64,000 bases of DNA from Limnanthes douglasii subsp. nivea (taxonomy: Eukaryota > Streptophyta > Magnoliopsida > Brassicales > Limnanthaceae): contig JAUPFV010000004.1 in assembly GCA_036936605.1 (NCBI GenBank), positions 287,908,009-287,972,008 of the forward strand. Direction: 5' to 3'. The notes under the pieces are model-generated. The model made no database searches. It saw only the letters and a program-made list of their open reading frames with translations, and was not told the DNA's origin. Each line of letters starts with the position of its first letter. The stretch's first letter is position 1. Positions 42,845 through 55,484 of this stretch are shown in pieces. A program made the translations under genes and the position numbers.

Positions 42845-43190
42845 TTGTTACCTCCAAATTTAGCTGACTGAATAGCTTTCAAAGTATAAATTAAAACAAT
42901 TCAGCTCAATCGACTCTAACTTGTAAATCTCCTTGATCATATTCGGATATAAACGGATTTAAAATCAATAAACAAAGAACTACAGTGATCACATACCTTG
43001 AAGGTAAAAGGTCTTCTTTGCTGTAAATAATTTGCAAAACTTTATTAGAATTGCTGAACTTATCGAAACCCTAGATTACGTACAGGGTTGTGTTTAAAAC
43101 GAAGGAAAAAATTAAATCGCTGCCGGTGTACTTATAGGGGCGTCAAATCAAGAAGACTACCTATGCTATGCTCAACTATAAAAGTTTTAA
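42845..43190 (-). promoter_or_regulatory. MATH gene upstream region
   Basis: Upstream of the start codon on the minus strand. GT/AG pairs and CTTCAAGG near 43000 suggest a possible untranslated first exon. No motif is strong enough to assign. Confidence 0.25.
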
Positions 43191-43194
43191 ATTC

Positions 43195-43500
43195 AATCTA
43201 TATATAAATTTAGTCCGGTTAAAAGAAATATAATTTCGACAATCTAGATAAGAGAGCAATCATATCCTGCCATCTAAGTATATTTTAGATACTAATGACA
43301 GAAAAGACTAAATAAATACGCTAAGGAAACTAATATATTTCATCGAAAAACATATATTGTGTTACAGCTTGTTTAATTTTTTTAATGGAATTTGGATATT
43401 GTATTATAATACAAATAATATTAAAAAAAATATATGACTAAATTTATTATATTTTACCATTTACATTAAGCAACTAATCTATTCATGTTTTTATAAATCT
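43195..43500 (+). repeat. ~300-bp direct repeat, copy 1
   Basis: From AAATTTAGTCCGGTTAAAAG through GAAATATAATTTCGACAATC to CTATTCATGTTTTTATAAAT. It matches 44727-45017 with small indels. Confidence 0.75.
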
Positions 43501-43648
43501 TGTTTTTATAAATTTTATTAGGGTCGAATTGTTCGTGACTAAATTTATAGATATTGTCAAGTCTAGGGATTCAACAGGAAGATTTTGGAGTCAATGGACT
43601 AAATAAAAGAAAACAGGATAGTCGAGGAACTATTGAGTTACTTAAGCC
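43500..43648 (-). repeat. orphan GGCTTAA-family terminal repeat
   Basis: On the complement this starts GGCTTAAGTAACTCAATAGT and includes CCTCGACTATCCTGTTTTCT and AATATCTATAAATTTAGTC. It is the same family as the left arm at 40088 and the MITE at 59778. It could be the right end of a larger element that encloses the MATH gene (40088-43648), but the flanking 9-mers do not match. Confidence 0.5.
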
Positions 43649-43943
43649 GGTTTTATTGGCAAAAAACATTTTTCTAAGTCCCTTCCAAAATATACCTCGT
43701 CAATAACCTTATTTGCTTTGTACTCTTTAATCTGTATATGCATCTCATATCGAATCCCAAATCTACCAAATACGAACCCTAATCGAACGCTAAATCTACC
43801 AAATAAGAACCCTAACCTAACAAGAACATCTCATATCGTCATATATTCTTCAAAGTATATATCATCTTTCAATTATGCTTGTATGATAACACTTATTGAT
43901 GCATACCTCAATATCTTTATATGCATTCCACAAAATTAATTCT

Positions 43944-44165
43944 GAATGACCATCTCGGAATCGGATGCAATTTTTTCTTTCACAAATTACATCTGATTCT
44001 GAGATGGCCACTGGAATCAGATGTAATTTTTCAAAAAAAATGTGCACCTGATTCTGATATGGCCACTCGGAATCAGGTGCAATGTCTTTGTCTCCTTATT
44101 TGTTTGTAATTTGTTAAAAAAAAACGTTGCACCTGATTCCGAGATGGCCACTCGGAATCACATGC
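43944..44165. repeat. array of GCACCTGATTC/GAATCAGGTGC palindromes, cluster X
   Basis: About four hairpin units of the form GCACCTGATTC(C/T)GAGATGGCCACTCGGAATCAGGTGC, each 35-37 bp, separated by A/T-rich runs. Arms pair over about 14 bp. Confidence 0.75.
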
Positions 44166-44250
44166 TATCGTTAAAAAAAAAGAATACAAAAGAACAGTCA
44201 TATGGACACAAAACCAAATCAAACTCGAAAATAGATCAAACAAAAGCATA

Positions 44251-44350
44251 GACCCTAATCGAACCCTAAATCTACCAAATAAGAACCCTAATCGAATCCT
44301 AAATCTACCAAATAAGAACCCTAATCGAACCCTAAATCTACCAAATAAGA
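44251..44350 (+). repeat. 33-bp tandem repeat (3 copies)
   Basis: Three near-identical copies of CCCTAATCGAACCCTAAATC followed by TACCAAATAAGAA. Related single copies occur near 43765-43815. The CCCTAA steps look telomere-like but are embedded in longer units. Confidence 0.8.
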
Positions 44351-44599
44351 ACTATAACCTTACAAGAACAATCTTAGCCAAAAGACAGTACCGAAAACTG
44401 AAGAACCCTAATCGAACAACAGCCTAGCTGAAAACTGAAAACACAAAAAAACTACTGAAGAAATCTTACCTTTGGGAATAGCTGCTCTCTCTCTTCGATT
44501 AGAGTTTTGAAAGGAAACTGGAAAACAAATCTCTCTTCAATTAGGGTTTTGAAAGGGAACCAGAAAACAAAAGACTTTAGAAAACTAAAGAAATAGATA

Positions 44600-44720
44600 A
44601 GTACGGTATTTATAAATGAGTAGAATGATAAATGTCTAATTTTCTTTATGGAGGAAATAACAACATGGGGTTATTTTCAAATTATAGAGGAAATAAAAAT
44701 TATCATGGAGAAAATAGCTT
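44600..44720. repeat. outward-facing inverted segment, left
   Basis: The complement reads AGCTATTTTCTCCATGATAA followed by TTTTTATTTCCTC; a similar block is in direct orientation at 45020-45110. The pair point away from each other across direct-repeat copy 2. Confidence 0.45.
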
Positions 44721-44726
44721 TGGCCT

Positions 44727-45017
44727 AAATTTAGTCCGATGAAAAGAAATATAATTTCGACAATCTAGATAGCAATGATATCCTTGCCATCTAGTATATT
44801 TTAGATACAAATGACAGAAAACACAAAATAAATATGCTAGGGAAACTATATATATTTTATTGAAAAAATATATTGAGATACAAATTGTTCAATTTTTTTA
44901 ATGGAATTTGAATATTTTATTATAATACAAATAATATTTAAAAAAATATATGACTAAATTTATTATATTTTATAATTTACATTTAGCAATTAATCTATTC
45001 ATGTTTTTATAAATGGT
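44727..45017 (+). repeat. ~300-bp direct repeat, copy 2
   Basis: Second copy, 1.53 kb from the first. The interval between copies holds the palindrome array at 43944 and the 33-bp repeat at 44251. Confidence 0.75.
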
Positions 45018-45452
45018 GAAGCTATTTTCTCCATCAAATTTTTTATTTCCCCCTAAATAAATAAAAACTTCATTTTATTATTTCTTTCATAAAGGAAATA
45101 CCATATTTACCCTTCTTTTTTATCCCAAAATTCATTCATTCTCAACCAACTCCATCGACTTCTACTACCATCTCAACTATCTTCAATCCTAATAACTTCT
45201 GCACACCCAACCAACCCTATTAGCTTCTTACCATCAATCACCCCTAAATCCTAACCCTAGTCTAGCCTAGCTAATATAAAAATGGCCTCCTTTTCATATT
45301 TCTTTTCAAATCTTGAAAAATAACAAACCATAGGCACCTATTCGATTTCTCTTCTAATCTTGAAAAATAACGGTAGTTTTTCTCGAATTCGTCTAAGGTA
45401 GAAATCATTCGTTATCTAAAAAAACAACACTTAAAATTGAAACAGGCGAAAT

Positions 45453-45650
45453 ACACCTAATTCTGAGACGATATCTCGGAATTAAGTGCATTTTTTATAT
45501 AAAAAACACATGATTCCGAGGTGCTGTCTTGGAATCAGGTGTTTTTTTATAAAAAAACGCACCTGATTCCTATCTGCTGTCTCAGAATGAGGTGTTTTTT
45601 TCTAGAAAAAAGCAACTAATTCCTATCTGATGTCTCGGAATTAGTTGTTT
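45453..45650. repeat. array of ACCTGATTCC/GGAATCAGGT palindromes, cluster Y
   Basis: About four hairpin units, a variant of cluster X (cores such as CACCTGATTCCTATCTGCTG and TCTCGGAATTAGTTG). Arms are shorter and more decayed. Confidence 0.7.
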
Positions 45651-45659
45651 TTTGCTAAG

Positions 45660-46690
45660 ACATGCACAAATCGGGATTTTTGAAAATGTGTTTTTTTAAC
45701 ACGGATTTTTAAATTACATGAATGTAAAACTAAAAAAATAAGATTAATTTACTTTGTTGGTTGATTGGGTGATGTTCTCCGATGTTAAATTTTTGGTTTG
45801 GGTATGTTCCTCTTCCATGAGTAATCTTTAAGAAATTTGATTTTTTTTTATTTTTAGAGTTTAATTTTAGAAGCTAAATCATATATGTTCGACAAAATTA
45901 TTTCACCTTCAATGTATATATTGTCATTGCATGATTCTTGTATGGTAACCTTTAACCACTTTATAAGTGTCACCACATCATACTACTATAAATCAGATAT
46001 ATCATTAACCACATTTAACCACTTCATAAGTGTCACCACATCATACTACCTTAATAATAAATGTATAGGTCGTCTAATGAGATATATCATTATCAAGGCT
46101 CTAGTCAATAAATCAAATGTGATGTATTTGTTTAAGTATTATCATTGTAATCTTGAAAATGTAAGGTTTGTCATTTTTTGCGAAATCATTATACTACTTA
46201 TACGAGATGATATTATATTGAACTCACACCAGTTCATTTTGAATACTTAAGTTCTTTTATATGACATCTTATATGTAGACTGTCGGATGTTAATTTAAAT
46301 CAAAAGTTGAAAACGAGTAGTGCGTTGATGTAATGTAGATGACCTTTTTCCTTCACGATTACTTATTTGTTTAGGTGACTTATAAATCGTCGACCTCATA
46401 TTTAAATCGGTGGTGAATATATTATTGAATAGTTCATAAAAAAAAGATAAAACCATTTTTTACTCTTCTTTTCAAAAAACATTATCTATTAAAAGTTTTC
46501 GCTCTCTAAACATGTATGATAAAATGCGATCTCTTATAACACTACTTGTTTGATGGAGGATAATTCTAGCTATTTTTAGTTGTTTGTAACAAAGTAACAT
46601 CTTACAAGTCATCATATTCGGGATTAAGTTAGGGATATTCCTCATTATCTTAGTATTTCTTTGTTAGTTGTAGTAACATTAAGGGTAAAA
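45660..46690. other. AT-rich stretch with small internal duplication
   Basis: A plus-strand open frame (45885-46250) has an internal duplicated block (TAACCACTT-ATAAGTGTCAC at 45955 and 46017) and a vaguely F-box-associated texture. The evidence is too weak for a gene call. Confidence 0.3.
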
Positions 46691-48873
46691 ATCGCGAAAC
46701 ATAAATATGATTTGCTTATATAGCACGTTGATTCTAACCCTGTTATTTTTAAAATTGGAGTTTATTGGTCATAATTATCCTTTGTATTTCATATCGATTC
46801 AAAATTAGTGTTTGAAAAAAGTCACAAACCTCATGAAAATTGACCATTGTCAGTGGTTTTGCAACTATTCATTTAGTAAAATAGTCAACATCAACTACTA
46901 AAAATTGGTATAATATTGTAGCCATTGGTAAATGACCCACTAAATCGATTTCCATTTTTCGAACTGATAAAGAACAGCAATATATCCAAGTGGTTCACTA
47001 GGTAGGTGTGTTGTATTAGGAAATGTTGGGACAAATTATAATTTTGACTTGAATGTTTTGCATCCATAGCCAATGTTGGCCCATAATGCTCTATCCGAAG
47101 ATTTCATTAGATCAACCACCGATATCCATTATGTGCTTTTGAAATACCCTCATATAAATATTGTTAAATAAATGATGCTTATTTATTTACAAGACATTGT
47201 ATAAATAGTCCAGTAGTAGTTTTCCTATAAAATATATCGTTATGGAGTACATACTTTGTAGCATTTATTACAACATTCGTGGTTGAGTTTGATCTTGTGG
47301 TACTACATGCTCCCTTAGATAAGATAAAAAATCATGACGTTGACCCCTTGTCTTCCCAAGTAGAAAAAATTCTGAACTTTTATCTTTGATTAAAATCGTT
47401 GGAATATCTTGCACGGCAACCATAAAATTATCTTATAAACATCACAACTTGGTTAATCAATACACGTTAGTATTTCGAGCGTAGTACCTGATCATAAATG
47501 AACATATCAAAGTCTTTTTCCATTTATTTTACCGTTTCCAAATATTATCTCATATTTTATTATTTTTTCTCATGCATTTATTATGCATGATTTATTATCA
47601 ATTAAGGGTCTTATATAAGATGTATTGCTCGAACACCACATATATGGGCCAAACGTATTCCGACCATCACTACCTCGTAATCAGTTTCAATATTTATAGC
47701 ATGGAAAACAAATCATATATCACTTCATATTTTCCCCTACCATGGGGTTAGGAAAATTCTAGCACCAATATCATTTGAACTGAATACCCCATGTATACAA
47801 ACGACCACTCTTATTCTTTAAATAAAACCTCACTTGGGATTTCATTATTGAGGCCATGCCTATTTTTCCTGAAATGTGAAATTGCTTGGAATTTAATCAA
47901 TGGTTTATACTTAATTTCATATTCTCCAAGCTCAATAAAATACCACGTCAACCAACCGAACACATGCGATTTTTGTAGAACACTTCGTAAAGGGAAAGAA
48001 GTACGCAACACAAAAATACGTTCTTAAAATAAGGTCGCATTTTATGTGATGTCACCACTAAACCAATGGATAACTTCTCGATAATAAGATATCATGTCTA
48101 TGCATCAACTAAACTGTTACTTACATAATATACCAGTCATCGTACACATTTTTATTTATGGGTAAGCACGACATAACTAGAAAGTTAAAAATATATTAAT
48201 ATATAAATAATGATTATTCTTCTCGTGTCTTTGATAATATATGAGTTCATATTAGGTATTTTTTAGATAAAAAACTTGTGTGCATTTTTTATCCCACTAA
48301 ATTTTGTTTGCTCTTTTCAAAATATCAAAGAAAACATGACCCTTATCTAAAGTTGGAAGATAAATCTTGATAAAGTCACTAAATGTTCCATCAAATACTG
48401 TACACTCTAAATAGATTTGGGTTGGGTTATAACCATCAATGCTTTTAGATGGTCATGATGAGCATTAATATCTTTTTTACTAACCATATAACCCAAGAAT
48501 TGTCTCATTCGTACTCCCAAAGAATATTTAATAGATTCAACTTTAAGTTATACTTTTAAAAATCAATGAATGTCCTAAATAGTGGTGATATGTGTAAGTC
48601 GTCATCATTAATCTTAACAATCGTGCGTCAATGTAAAATTTCATATTATTCTCTAATGTTTTAACTAAAAGGTTGACCAAACACTGGTAAGTAGCCTCCA
48701 CATTCTTTAAGTCAACCATTACTTTATAATAATACATACCTCGTTCTGTCATAAATACGGTGATCTATTTATCATCAAAGTTCATATTTATTAGATTATA
48801 TCTGAAGTAGGAAGTTGTATATGATAGTAGATCGTGACTCATTATTATATTAACCAATTGATCAATTTGAGGT
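46690..48873 (-). pseudogene. old Ty3/gypsy pol (RT, RNase H, integrase), decayed
   Basis: Minus-strand domains in order of decreasing coordinate: RT block GMYYYKVMVDLKNVEATYQC with LVKTLENNMKFYID (48590-48760); a relic of the FLGY-VSKRGIE region (about 48470); RNase H linker GWLTWYFIELGEYEIKYKPL (about 47900); second-RNase-H-like DYEVVMVGIRLAHICGVRA (about 47640); integrase MEIDLVGHLPMATILYQFLV and VDVDYFTK (about 46870-46960). Many stops. Its N-terminal RT continues at 59036-59235, because a younger gypsy element is inserted at 48874. Confidence 0.75.
48869..48873. repeat. 5-bp target duplication (left), GAGGT
   Basis: Identical to 59036-59040. Confidence 0.85.
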
Positions 48874-49249
48874 TGATGAGTCCAGAACTTTTCACTACTA
48901 ACTATAGAAACCGGACAGGGGCAATTCGGACAAAAGCCACCCACTGAACCATCCGAACTGGACAAAAGTACTAAAAACTAATCACCTTTTGACTAAGCTA
49001 ATTGCTAATCTGCTTAATAAATTAATGGGTTTTTGAACTCAACCTGGTTTCATAAGTTTGACCCGAAAGCCCATGTGGCCCATAATTAAGGGTATAAATA
49101 CCCAACCACTTTCATTAATGAGGGGAATGAACATTTAATATAACAAGACATCTTAAATCTCTCACTACAAAACACCCATACATTAAATACCTTTGAAACA
49201 CCACAAAACACCTGACCAAATTACCCTCAGTCGAAAATAATCCACACCA
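48874..49249 (+). repeat. gypsy 5' LTR
   Basis: 376 bp. Contains GGGTATAAATACCC (about 49090), a TATA box in a short palindrome, with transcription probably starting shortly after. Confidence 0.9.
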
Positions 49250-49320
49250 AATTGGCGACCACAGTGGTAGGAGAAGGTGCCTGAATTTAGCATTCGAAAC
49301 CATCAAGAAAAACCAGTTCG

Positions 49321-50923
49321 ATGAATCAGGACGAGCAGGCAGTGCCACCAACTTTGGCAGAAGTGGTGGGAGAAAATGATGAATATACGATTGAAGAGCG
49401 AGATAGATTGAGAGCTGAGATAGAAGCCTCGAGGGCTGCTAAAAGGATGGAGATGGGATTAACAGAAAAATCAAAAGTGTCAGCCGTTCACCACATTGAC
49501 AATCCAAGGGAGCATGACCCATCAGCAAAGAACCATGTAAGTACTAAAAGACTCATGCTAGCTCAAAGAAGTCTCACCGGTCTAAACCGGTGAAGAGCTC
49601 AGATTCAGATTCAGAATTTTCTGGTAGCTCCTCGAACGAAGATGGAGTTGAGGAGTCCCTGTCATCCAGCAGTGATGAGGGCCGTTCTAAAAAGAAGCAG
49701 AAGTTGGTCAAAAACTATTCAAGAAAGAGGGACATGCATAGAAGGTTGAAAATGCATCTAGGAAAAGGGTCATCTCATGGTCACAACCATGGCCGGAAAC
49801 ATGTAGACCGACTATTGATGGATCCTTTCGCCTTTCATGATGAACCAGGTATCTTTGCAACTCCCAATGAAGATACCATGTTTAGTCGTGGCCGGAATTG
49901 GAGACAATCTCCATTGTCTTCCAAGATACTGTCCAAAAACCTTCCTAAGAGGTTTGACAGTACAAAGATGGAAAAATACGATGGGAGTAAAGATCCAGAT
50001 AATCATCTGGAACAATTCAAAACTTTATGATGAATTTTGACAATGATGATAAGTTTCTTTGTAGAGCGTTCTCCCAGTCTTTTACGGGGAGTGCTCTGAA
50101 GTGGTATAATAGTCTGCCACAGGGTTGCATCATAAATTTTGATACTTTTTGGGTGGCCTTCTGGAGGCAGTTCGTCGGAAGTAATGAAGTGAAGGGCAAT
50201 GGAGACACTATTAACCATTGTGCCCAAGAACCAAATGAATCCTTGAAAGAATATATAATTCTCTTTATGAACACCGAGAATGGATTAGCTGATTGCTTTG
50301 AACAAGTAGCAATAACTTCTCTAAGGCAGGGTTTGAACCCTGGTAATTTGGATGATTCATTAACCAGAAAGAAGGCCATGACGTGGGGCGGTTTACTGAA
50401 TCAAGTGGGGAAACAAATCAATGTAGATGAAACGAAGAAGATCATGGTGCATAGGCAGGAGAGATGGGCCCCATCTGCACCAAACCAGAATCAGTCCGGG
50501 TACAAGGCTAAGGAAGCCGAACAGGGTCCCAGCAGGGCCAAGGCTCAATCCCACCCAGCACCAGCTCAGAGCCAACAATCCAGAAATAAGCGAGGGCCTT
50601 GGGTTCAACCGGAGTGGTTCGCCGATTTAAAAGAGAATGTGGCAACCATCTATGACAAAACAAAAGACGAAGTACATTTCAAGAAGCCAGTTGCGCTTCA
50701 ATCTCCCAGGGAAAGTCGAAATAATTGTTTCTGCCAATATCATCATGATATTGGTGATAATACAGAAGATTGCATTGCTTTAAAGCAAAAGGTGCAAAAC
50801 TTGATTGAAAGAGGAAAGTTGGGTGCTTATGTTAAAAGAAAAAATGGAAAGAGGCCTGATAATACTCATCGGACTGGCCCAACAAACAACGCAGGGGCAT
50901 CGGCTCCGGTGGGGCTATGGTGA
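49321..50923 (+). pseudogene. gypsy gag, frameshifted
   Basis: The ATG at 49321 opens MNQDEQAVPPTLAEVVGEND, a Glu/Arg-rich coil. The frame shifts near 49590 into a Ser/Asp-rich basic linker, ends by a stop near 50028, and continues in a third frame from 50027. The capsid core (retrotrans_gag) has FLCRAFSQSFTGSALKWYNS and LPQGCIINFDTFWVAFWRQF. The knuckle-like CQYHHDIGDNTEDCIALKQK ends near 50810, the same motif as in the relic at 1-880. At least two frame breaks. Confidence 0.85.
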
Positions 50924-50929
50924 TAATTG

Positions 50930-53900
50930 AAATATTTGATGTAGAGTCAGAGTATTTGGATCCTGATCTAACCCGGAATAAGGTGGGCGTTATCATAGAA
51001 CACAACAAGACGGTGTCCGGGCTCATCACCTTTTTTGAGTAACTTAAAATATTTGGGGGGGACAACATGACTGCACCGACTGCTTCTTCGAGAAAGAGGC
51101 CTGTTCATACACTAGCTACTCAACTGGAAGGAGACATGACTTTCAATCAATCGCAAATTCCTTTTCCCTTCATTGTTTTTTATGAAGATGATTTGAGGGA
51201 CATAGCTAGTCCCCATGAAGATGTTGTGGTGATAGGAGCATCCATTGGGGGCAATGACATTAGACGAATTTTGGTGGACACCGTAGTTCAGCCAATATCT
51301 TCTTTTTAACTTCCTATAAACAAATGAAGAATCCAACAGTGATTCAGCGTTCAAACAGGTCAAATGTGGGTTTCACTGGAAGCTCATCGGACGTAATCGG
51401 GGAGTTTGAGGAGGAAGTTTTGTTGGGCAATGGCCCTTTTAAGAAGATGGTCAGAGTATTTTTCATTGTGGTGGATTGTACCACATGCTACAATGCCATT
51501 TTGGGAAGGTCTTGGATCTCCAGGATGCATGCTGTGGCTTCAACAATCCACCAATGTTTAAAATACGTTGTGTAAGGACAAGTGGGAGTTGTCCGAAATA
51601 GTCAAAAGATAGCAAGGGAGTGTTATGCAACAACAATGGCCCCTCGAACTTTGGGGGTAGTTCAGATCAGTGAGGATTAGCAGTTGGAGGGGCCCTTTGG
51701 GGGAGAGGGTGAAATTGATGACCCAGAGAGACCCTTGGTGTTGTAATACCAATTGAAGAGGTTGAAACTCACTCTCTGGCTGAAGAAAGAAACGTCAAGA
51801 TTGGATCTAAGATGACATCACAACTGAAGAGTAAAATGCTATCTTTTTTAAAAGACCATCATCATGTTTTTGCTTGGTGCAATGCTGATGTAACCGGAGT
51901 ACCAGCAGATGTTATATCACACCAACTATCCATCCGAAGAGATGTAGCACCTGTTGTACAATAGAGGAGAGCTTTTTCTAAGAAGAAAGCTGATGTCATA
52001 GTTCAAGAGGTTGACCGACTTACTAAGATGGAGCACATAAACGAATACCAGTACCCTTTATGGACAGCCAATCCGTTATTAGTAAAAAAAAAATGGGAAA
52101 TGACGAATGTGCATCGACTTTACAGACCTTAATAGGGCTTGTCCAAAAGACCTATATCCGGTTCTTCGGATCGATCAGTTAGTGGACTCCACGTCTCGGA
52201 ACAAGTTGTTGTCATTTATGGATGACTTCTCCGGGTATAATTAGATTCAAGTGGATCTGAAGAATCAAGAACACACCACTTTTGTTACTCATAGGGGCCT
52301 TCATTGTTATAAGGTGATGCCTTTTGGGTTAAATAATGCTGGGGCTATCTATCACAGGTTGGTGAACAAAGCTTTTACTAATCAGATTGGAAGAAACATG
52401 AAAGTCTACATTGATGACATGATGGTAAAGAGTGTGGAAAAAGAACTACACTTGGCAGATTTGCAAGAAACTTTTGCCAACTTGGTAAAATTTAATTTAA
52501 AGTTGAACCCATAGAAGTGTGTTTTTGGAGTGCAGTCCAGAAAGTTTTTGGGGTATGTGATAAGTGAGAAAGGGATACAACCTGATCCATACCAGCTTAG
52601 TGCTTTATTTCAGATGGAGCCTCCTCGGAATATTAAAAAATTACAAAGATTGACAGGGAGGTTAGCTGCTCTAAACTATTTTATCTCAAGGTCTTCAGAT
52701 AGGTGTGCCCCGTTTTTCCAAACTTTAAAGGGTGCAGAAGAATTCAACTGGTCTCCACAGTGCGACCAGGCTTTTGATGAAATTAAAAAACACTTATCCT
52801 CCCCCAAAACCTTGTTTAAACCTATGATGCAGTCTTCGATTGTGCCATAAGTGCATTGCTAGTAAGGGAGGTCGATAATTATCCTGTACTACATCAGCAA
52901 AAGCTTGATAGATGCTGAAAAGAGGTATTTAAAACTTGAAAAACTAGCACTGACTTTAGTAATTGCTGCTAGGAAAATGAGACCCTACTTTCAGTCTCAT
53001 TCTATCATTGTCTGAACGTCTTTTCCCTTGAAAAACATTCTCCAGAAAGCAGACGTATCCAGCAGAATGACCAAATGGTCAGTGGAGTTGGGGGACTATG
53101 ATATTGATTTTACCCCTCGAACTGCAGTCAAGGCTCAGTCTGTTGCTGACTTCCTAGTTGAATTCCATTCAGACAGGGACAGTAAGCAAGTAACAGGTGA
53201 AACGACTAAGAAAGTATGGGTTTTCCGGACTGATGGTGAATCAAGTACTATGGGTTGTGGTGCGGGGATATGTTTAACCTCTCCGTACGGTGACAAGATG
53301 TACCAGGCTATATTTTTGCTTTCAAGGCTTCTAACAATGACTCCGAATATGAAGCTGCCATAGCTGGTTTAAAGTTAGCTCTAATTTGTGGAGCCAAAAT
53401 GGTCAAGTTAATGAGGGATTCTTAACTTCTTATCCATCATGCACAAGGTCAATCCGAGGCAAAAAATGAGCAGCTGATTAAATATTTGTTCATTCTTAAA
53501 GAAGTGGCACTTAACTTCAAAGACATCACCTGTGAGCACATACCCCGAACATAAAATACGTTAGCAGACTCCTTAGCAACCATAGCATATTTTGAGTCCT
53601 ATCCATGGATTCACGTGTAAGAGTGCCTATCCATTCAACTCAATCAGAGCAAAGAGGGGGAGGAAAGTTTAAATATACAAGTGAGTCAACCTCAAGACTG
53701 GAGGTATCCTATTTTTCAATATATTTTAGATGGCATCTTGCCTCCGGAAAAGGCGGTAGCAATAAACGTGAAGTATAAGGCTCGTGGATTTGTAATCTTA
53801 AGAGACGTTCTTTACAAGAAGTCTTTTAGTAGACCTCTCTTGTGATGTTTGGGGATTGAAGAGTCCCAGATTGTGCTATCCGAACTACATGATGGTGAGA

Positions 53901-54761
53901 GATCAGCACACTGTGGTTATAGAGCTTTAACCAGAAGAGTCTTGTTGGCCGGATACTATTGGCCCTCTATAATGAAAGATGTCAAGGAATTGGTGAAGAC
54001 GTGTGATCCATGCCAAAGATACGGTAATGAAATTCATATCCCAACTGTCCCTTTAGAGTCAATTTCTGAGCTAATACCTTTTGCTCGTTGGGGGCTGGAT
54101 CTGGTGGGACCTCTACCTATGGCGTCCGGAGGGTGCAGAACCATCATTGTTGCCATCGATTATTTCTCAAAGTGGATAGAAACAGCCACATTAGCAGGAA
54201 CTACTTCAAAATATTTGCTAATATTTTCTGCACATTTGGGGTTCCACAATAGATCACCACAGACAATGGGCCACAATTCGATAATAAGGATATGGAGAGC
54301 TTCTGTCCCTCTAGAGGCATTCAGAATTGCTTCTCTTCTCCTTTCCACCCACATGCAAATGGTCAGGTTGAATTGGCGAACATGACCATTCTGTCCGGTC
54401 TTAAAAAGAATCTAGAAGGGACTGTTGGAAAGTGGCCAAGCTATCTACAAGAAGTACTATGGGCCTACCGGACTACTCCTCGGGCTGCTACACAGGAATC
54501 GCCACACACTATCAGGGATTGATAAGAAGCAGGTTTGCTTCTAGAGTCAGAATGAAGGATTTTCAACTAGGGGATAAATTGTTGAGAAAAGTCTTCCTAC
54601 ACACTAAGGAGAAGAATTTCGGCAAGCTAGCTCCAAATTGGGAAGGACCCTATGTGGTCATTGAAAAGCTTGAGCCTGGGACATACATGCTTCAAGATAA
54701 AGATGGAAGGATCTTGAATCACCCCTGGAACATTGAACACCTCCGGTTTTATCTAGAATGA
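50930..54761 (+). pseudogene. gypsy pol: protease, RT, RNase H x2, integrase, degenerate
   Basis: Protease: RRILVDTVV near 51270, where DTG should be, then YNAILGRSWISRMHA (51490). RT: DDFSGYN near 52222, HCYKVMPFGLNNAGAIYHRL (52300), YIDDMMVKS (52407), FLGYVISEKGIQPDP (52540). RNase H linker: MTKWSVELGDYDIDFTP (53068). Second RNase H: FRTDGESSTMGCGAGICLTS (53222). Integrase zinc region: H-G...CDPCQRYG (53885-54020); core WGLDLVGPLP (54090) and AIDYFSKWIETA (54155); then FHPHANGQVE, WAYRTTPR, and GPYVVIEKLEPGTYMLQD with the terminal NHPWNIEHLRFYLE (54715-54758). There are many stops and shifts, including within the protease active site and just after the second integrase block. Confidence 0.87.
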
Positions 54762-55484
54762 AAGTTAAGTAAATATTTACTTGTTTAAAGTCCATGTAAA
54801 TATTAGGGGGCATACTCTTTCCTACCTTGGTGGCGCGGGGAGGTTTTAATGAGGTGTCCGGGATTTTTAATGAAATTTGTTGCCTTCTTAAAAAATTCGG
54901 AGTGGTTTGATTGATAGATTATTTAAAAATTTCTAAGTATCACTGACAGACCGGATTTATCTGGTGAAGTGATGACCATTTAAGCATTTTTCATCGGAGA
55001 ATTTAAACACTCTCACCTTAAAATACTTGTAAAATGACAAGGGGCTATTTAAACATTAGCCATAAAAATTGGGCAAACATAAGACAATGCAAGAATTGTG
55101 TAAGGTAAAACTGTCAGGCTAAATACCAGGGAATGATATTAAAACACGTAAAATGCCTTGGCCTTCCAAGGACTTTGAAGTTTTAAAAGGAAAGGTTTAT
55201 CCGGAGAAGAGCCGGACACGGTTACAAAAATGCATTGGCCATCCAAGGACTTTAGTCTAACACAAGAATTAAAGGAAAATAAAAAGATAGTTAAAATTTT
55301 AAGGCTGGGCTCCCTTAGATGTTCTAGCCTCATCTGGTTTCTTCTTGGGGTCTTTGGGTTCCTCATTAAGGTTCTCTCCGGTCCCTTCATCTTCGTCAGT
55401 GGTATCATCATAATCGCTGGAGTAGTTGTGCCTATCACCATCAACCATAGTGTGAAAAGGGAGGTCTTCGTATTCCACATATCA
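54762..55484. other. gypsy post-pol spacer
   Basis: Long untranslated interval between pol and the antisense gene, typical of Tat-like elements. No domain recognised. Confidence 0.4.

Noticed and set aside
44251..44350. Telomere-like CCCTAA repeats
   Set aside because: CCCTAA occurs once or twice per 33-bp unit rather than in a pure run, so this is an ordinary minisatellite.
45885..46250. Possible F-box-associated protein
   Set aside because: Only a vague texture and an internal duplication; no motif could be aligned with confidence.
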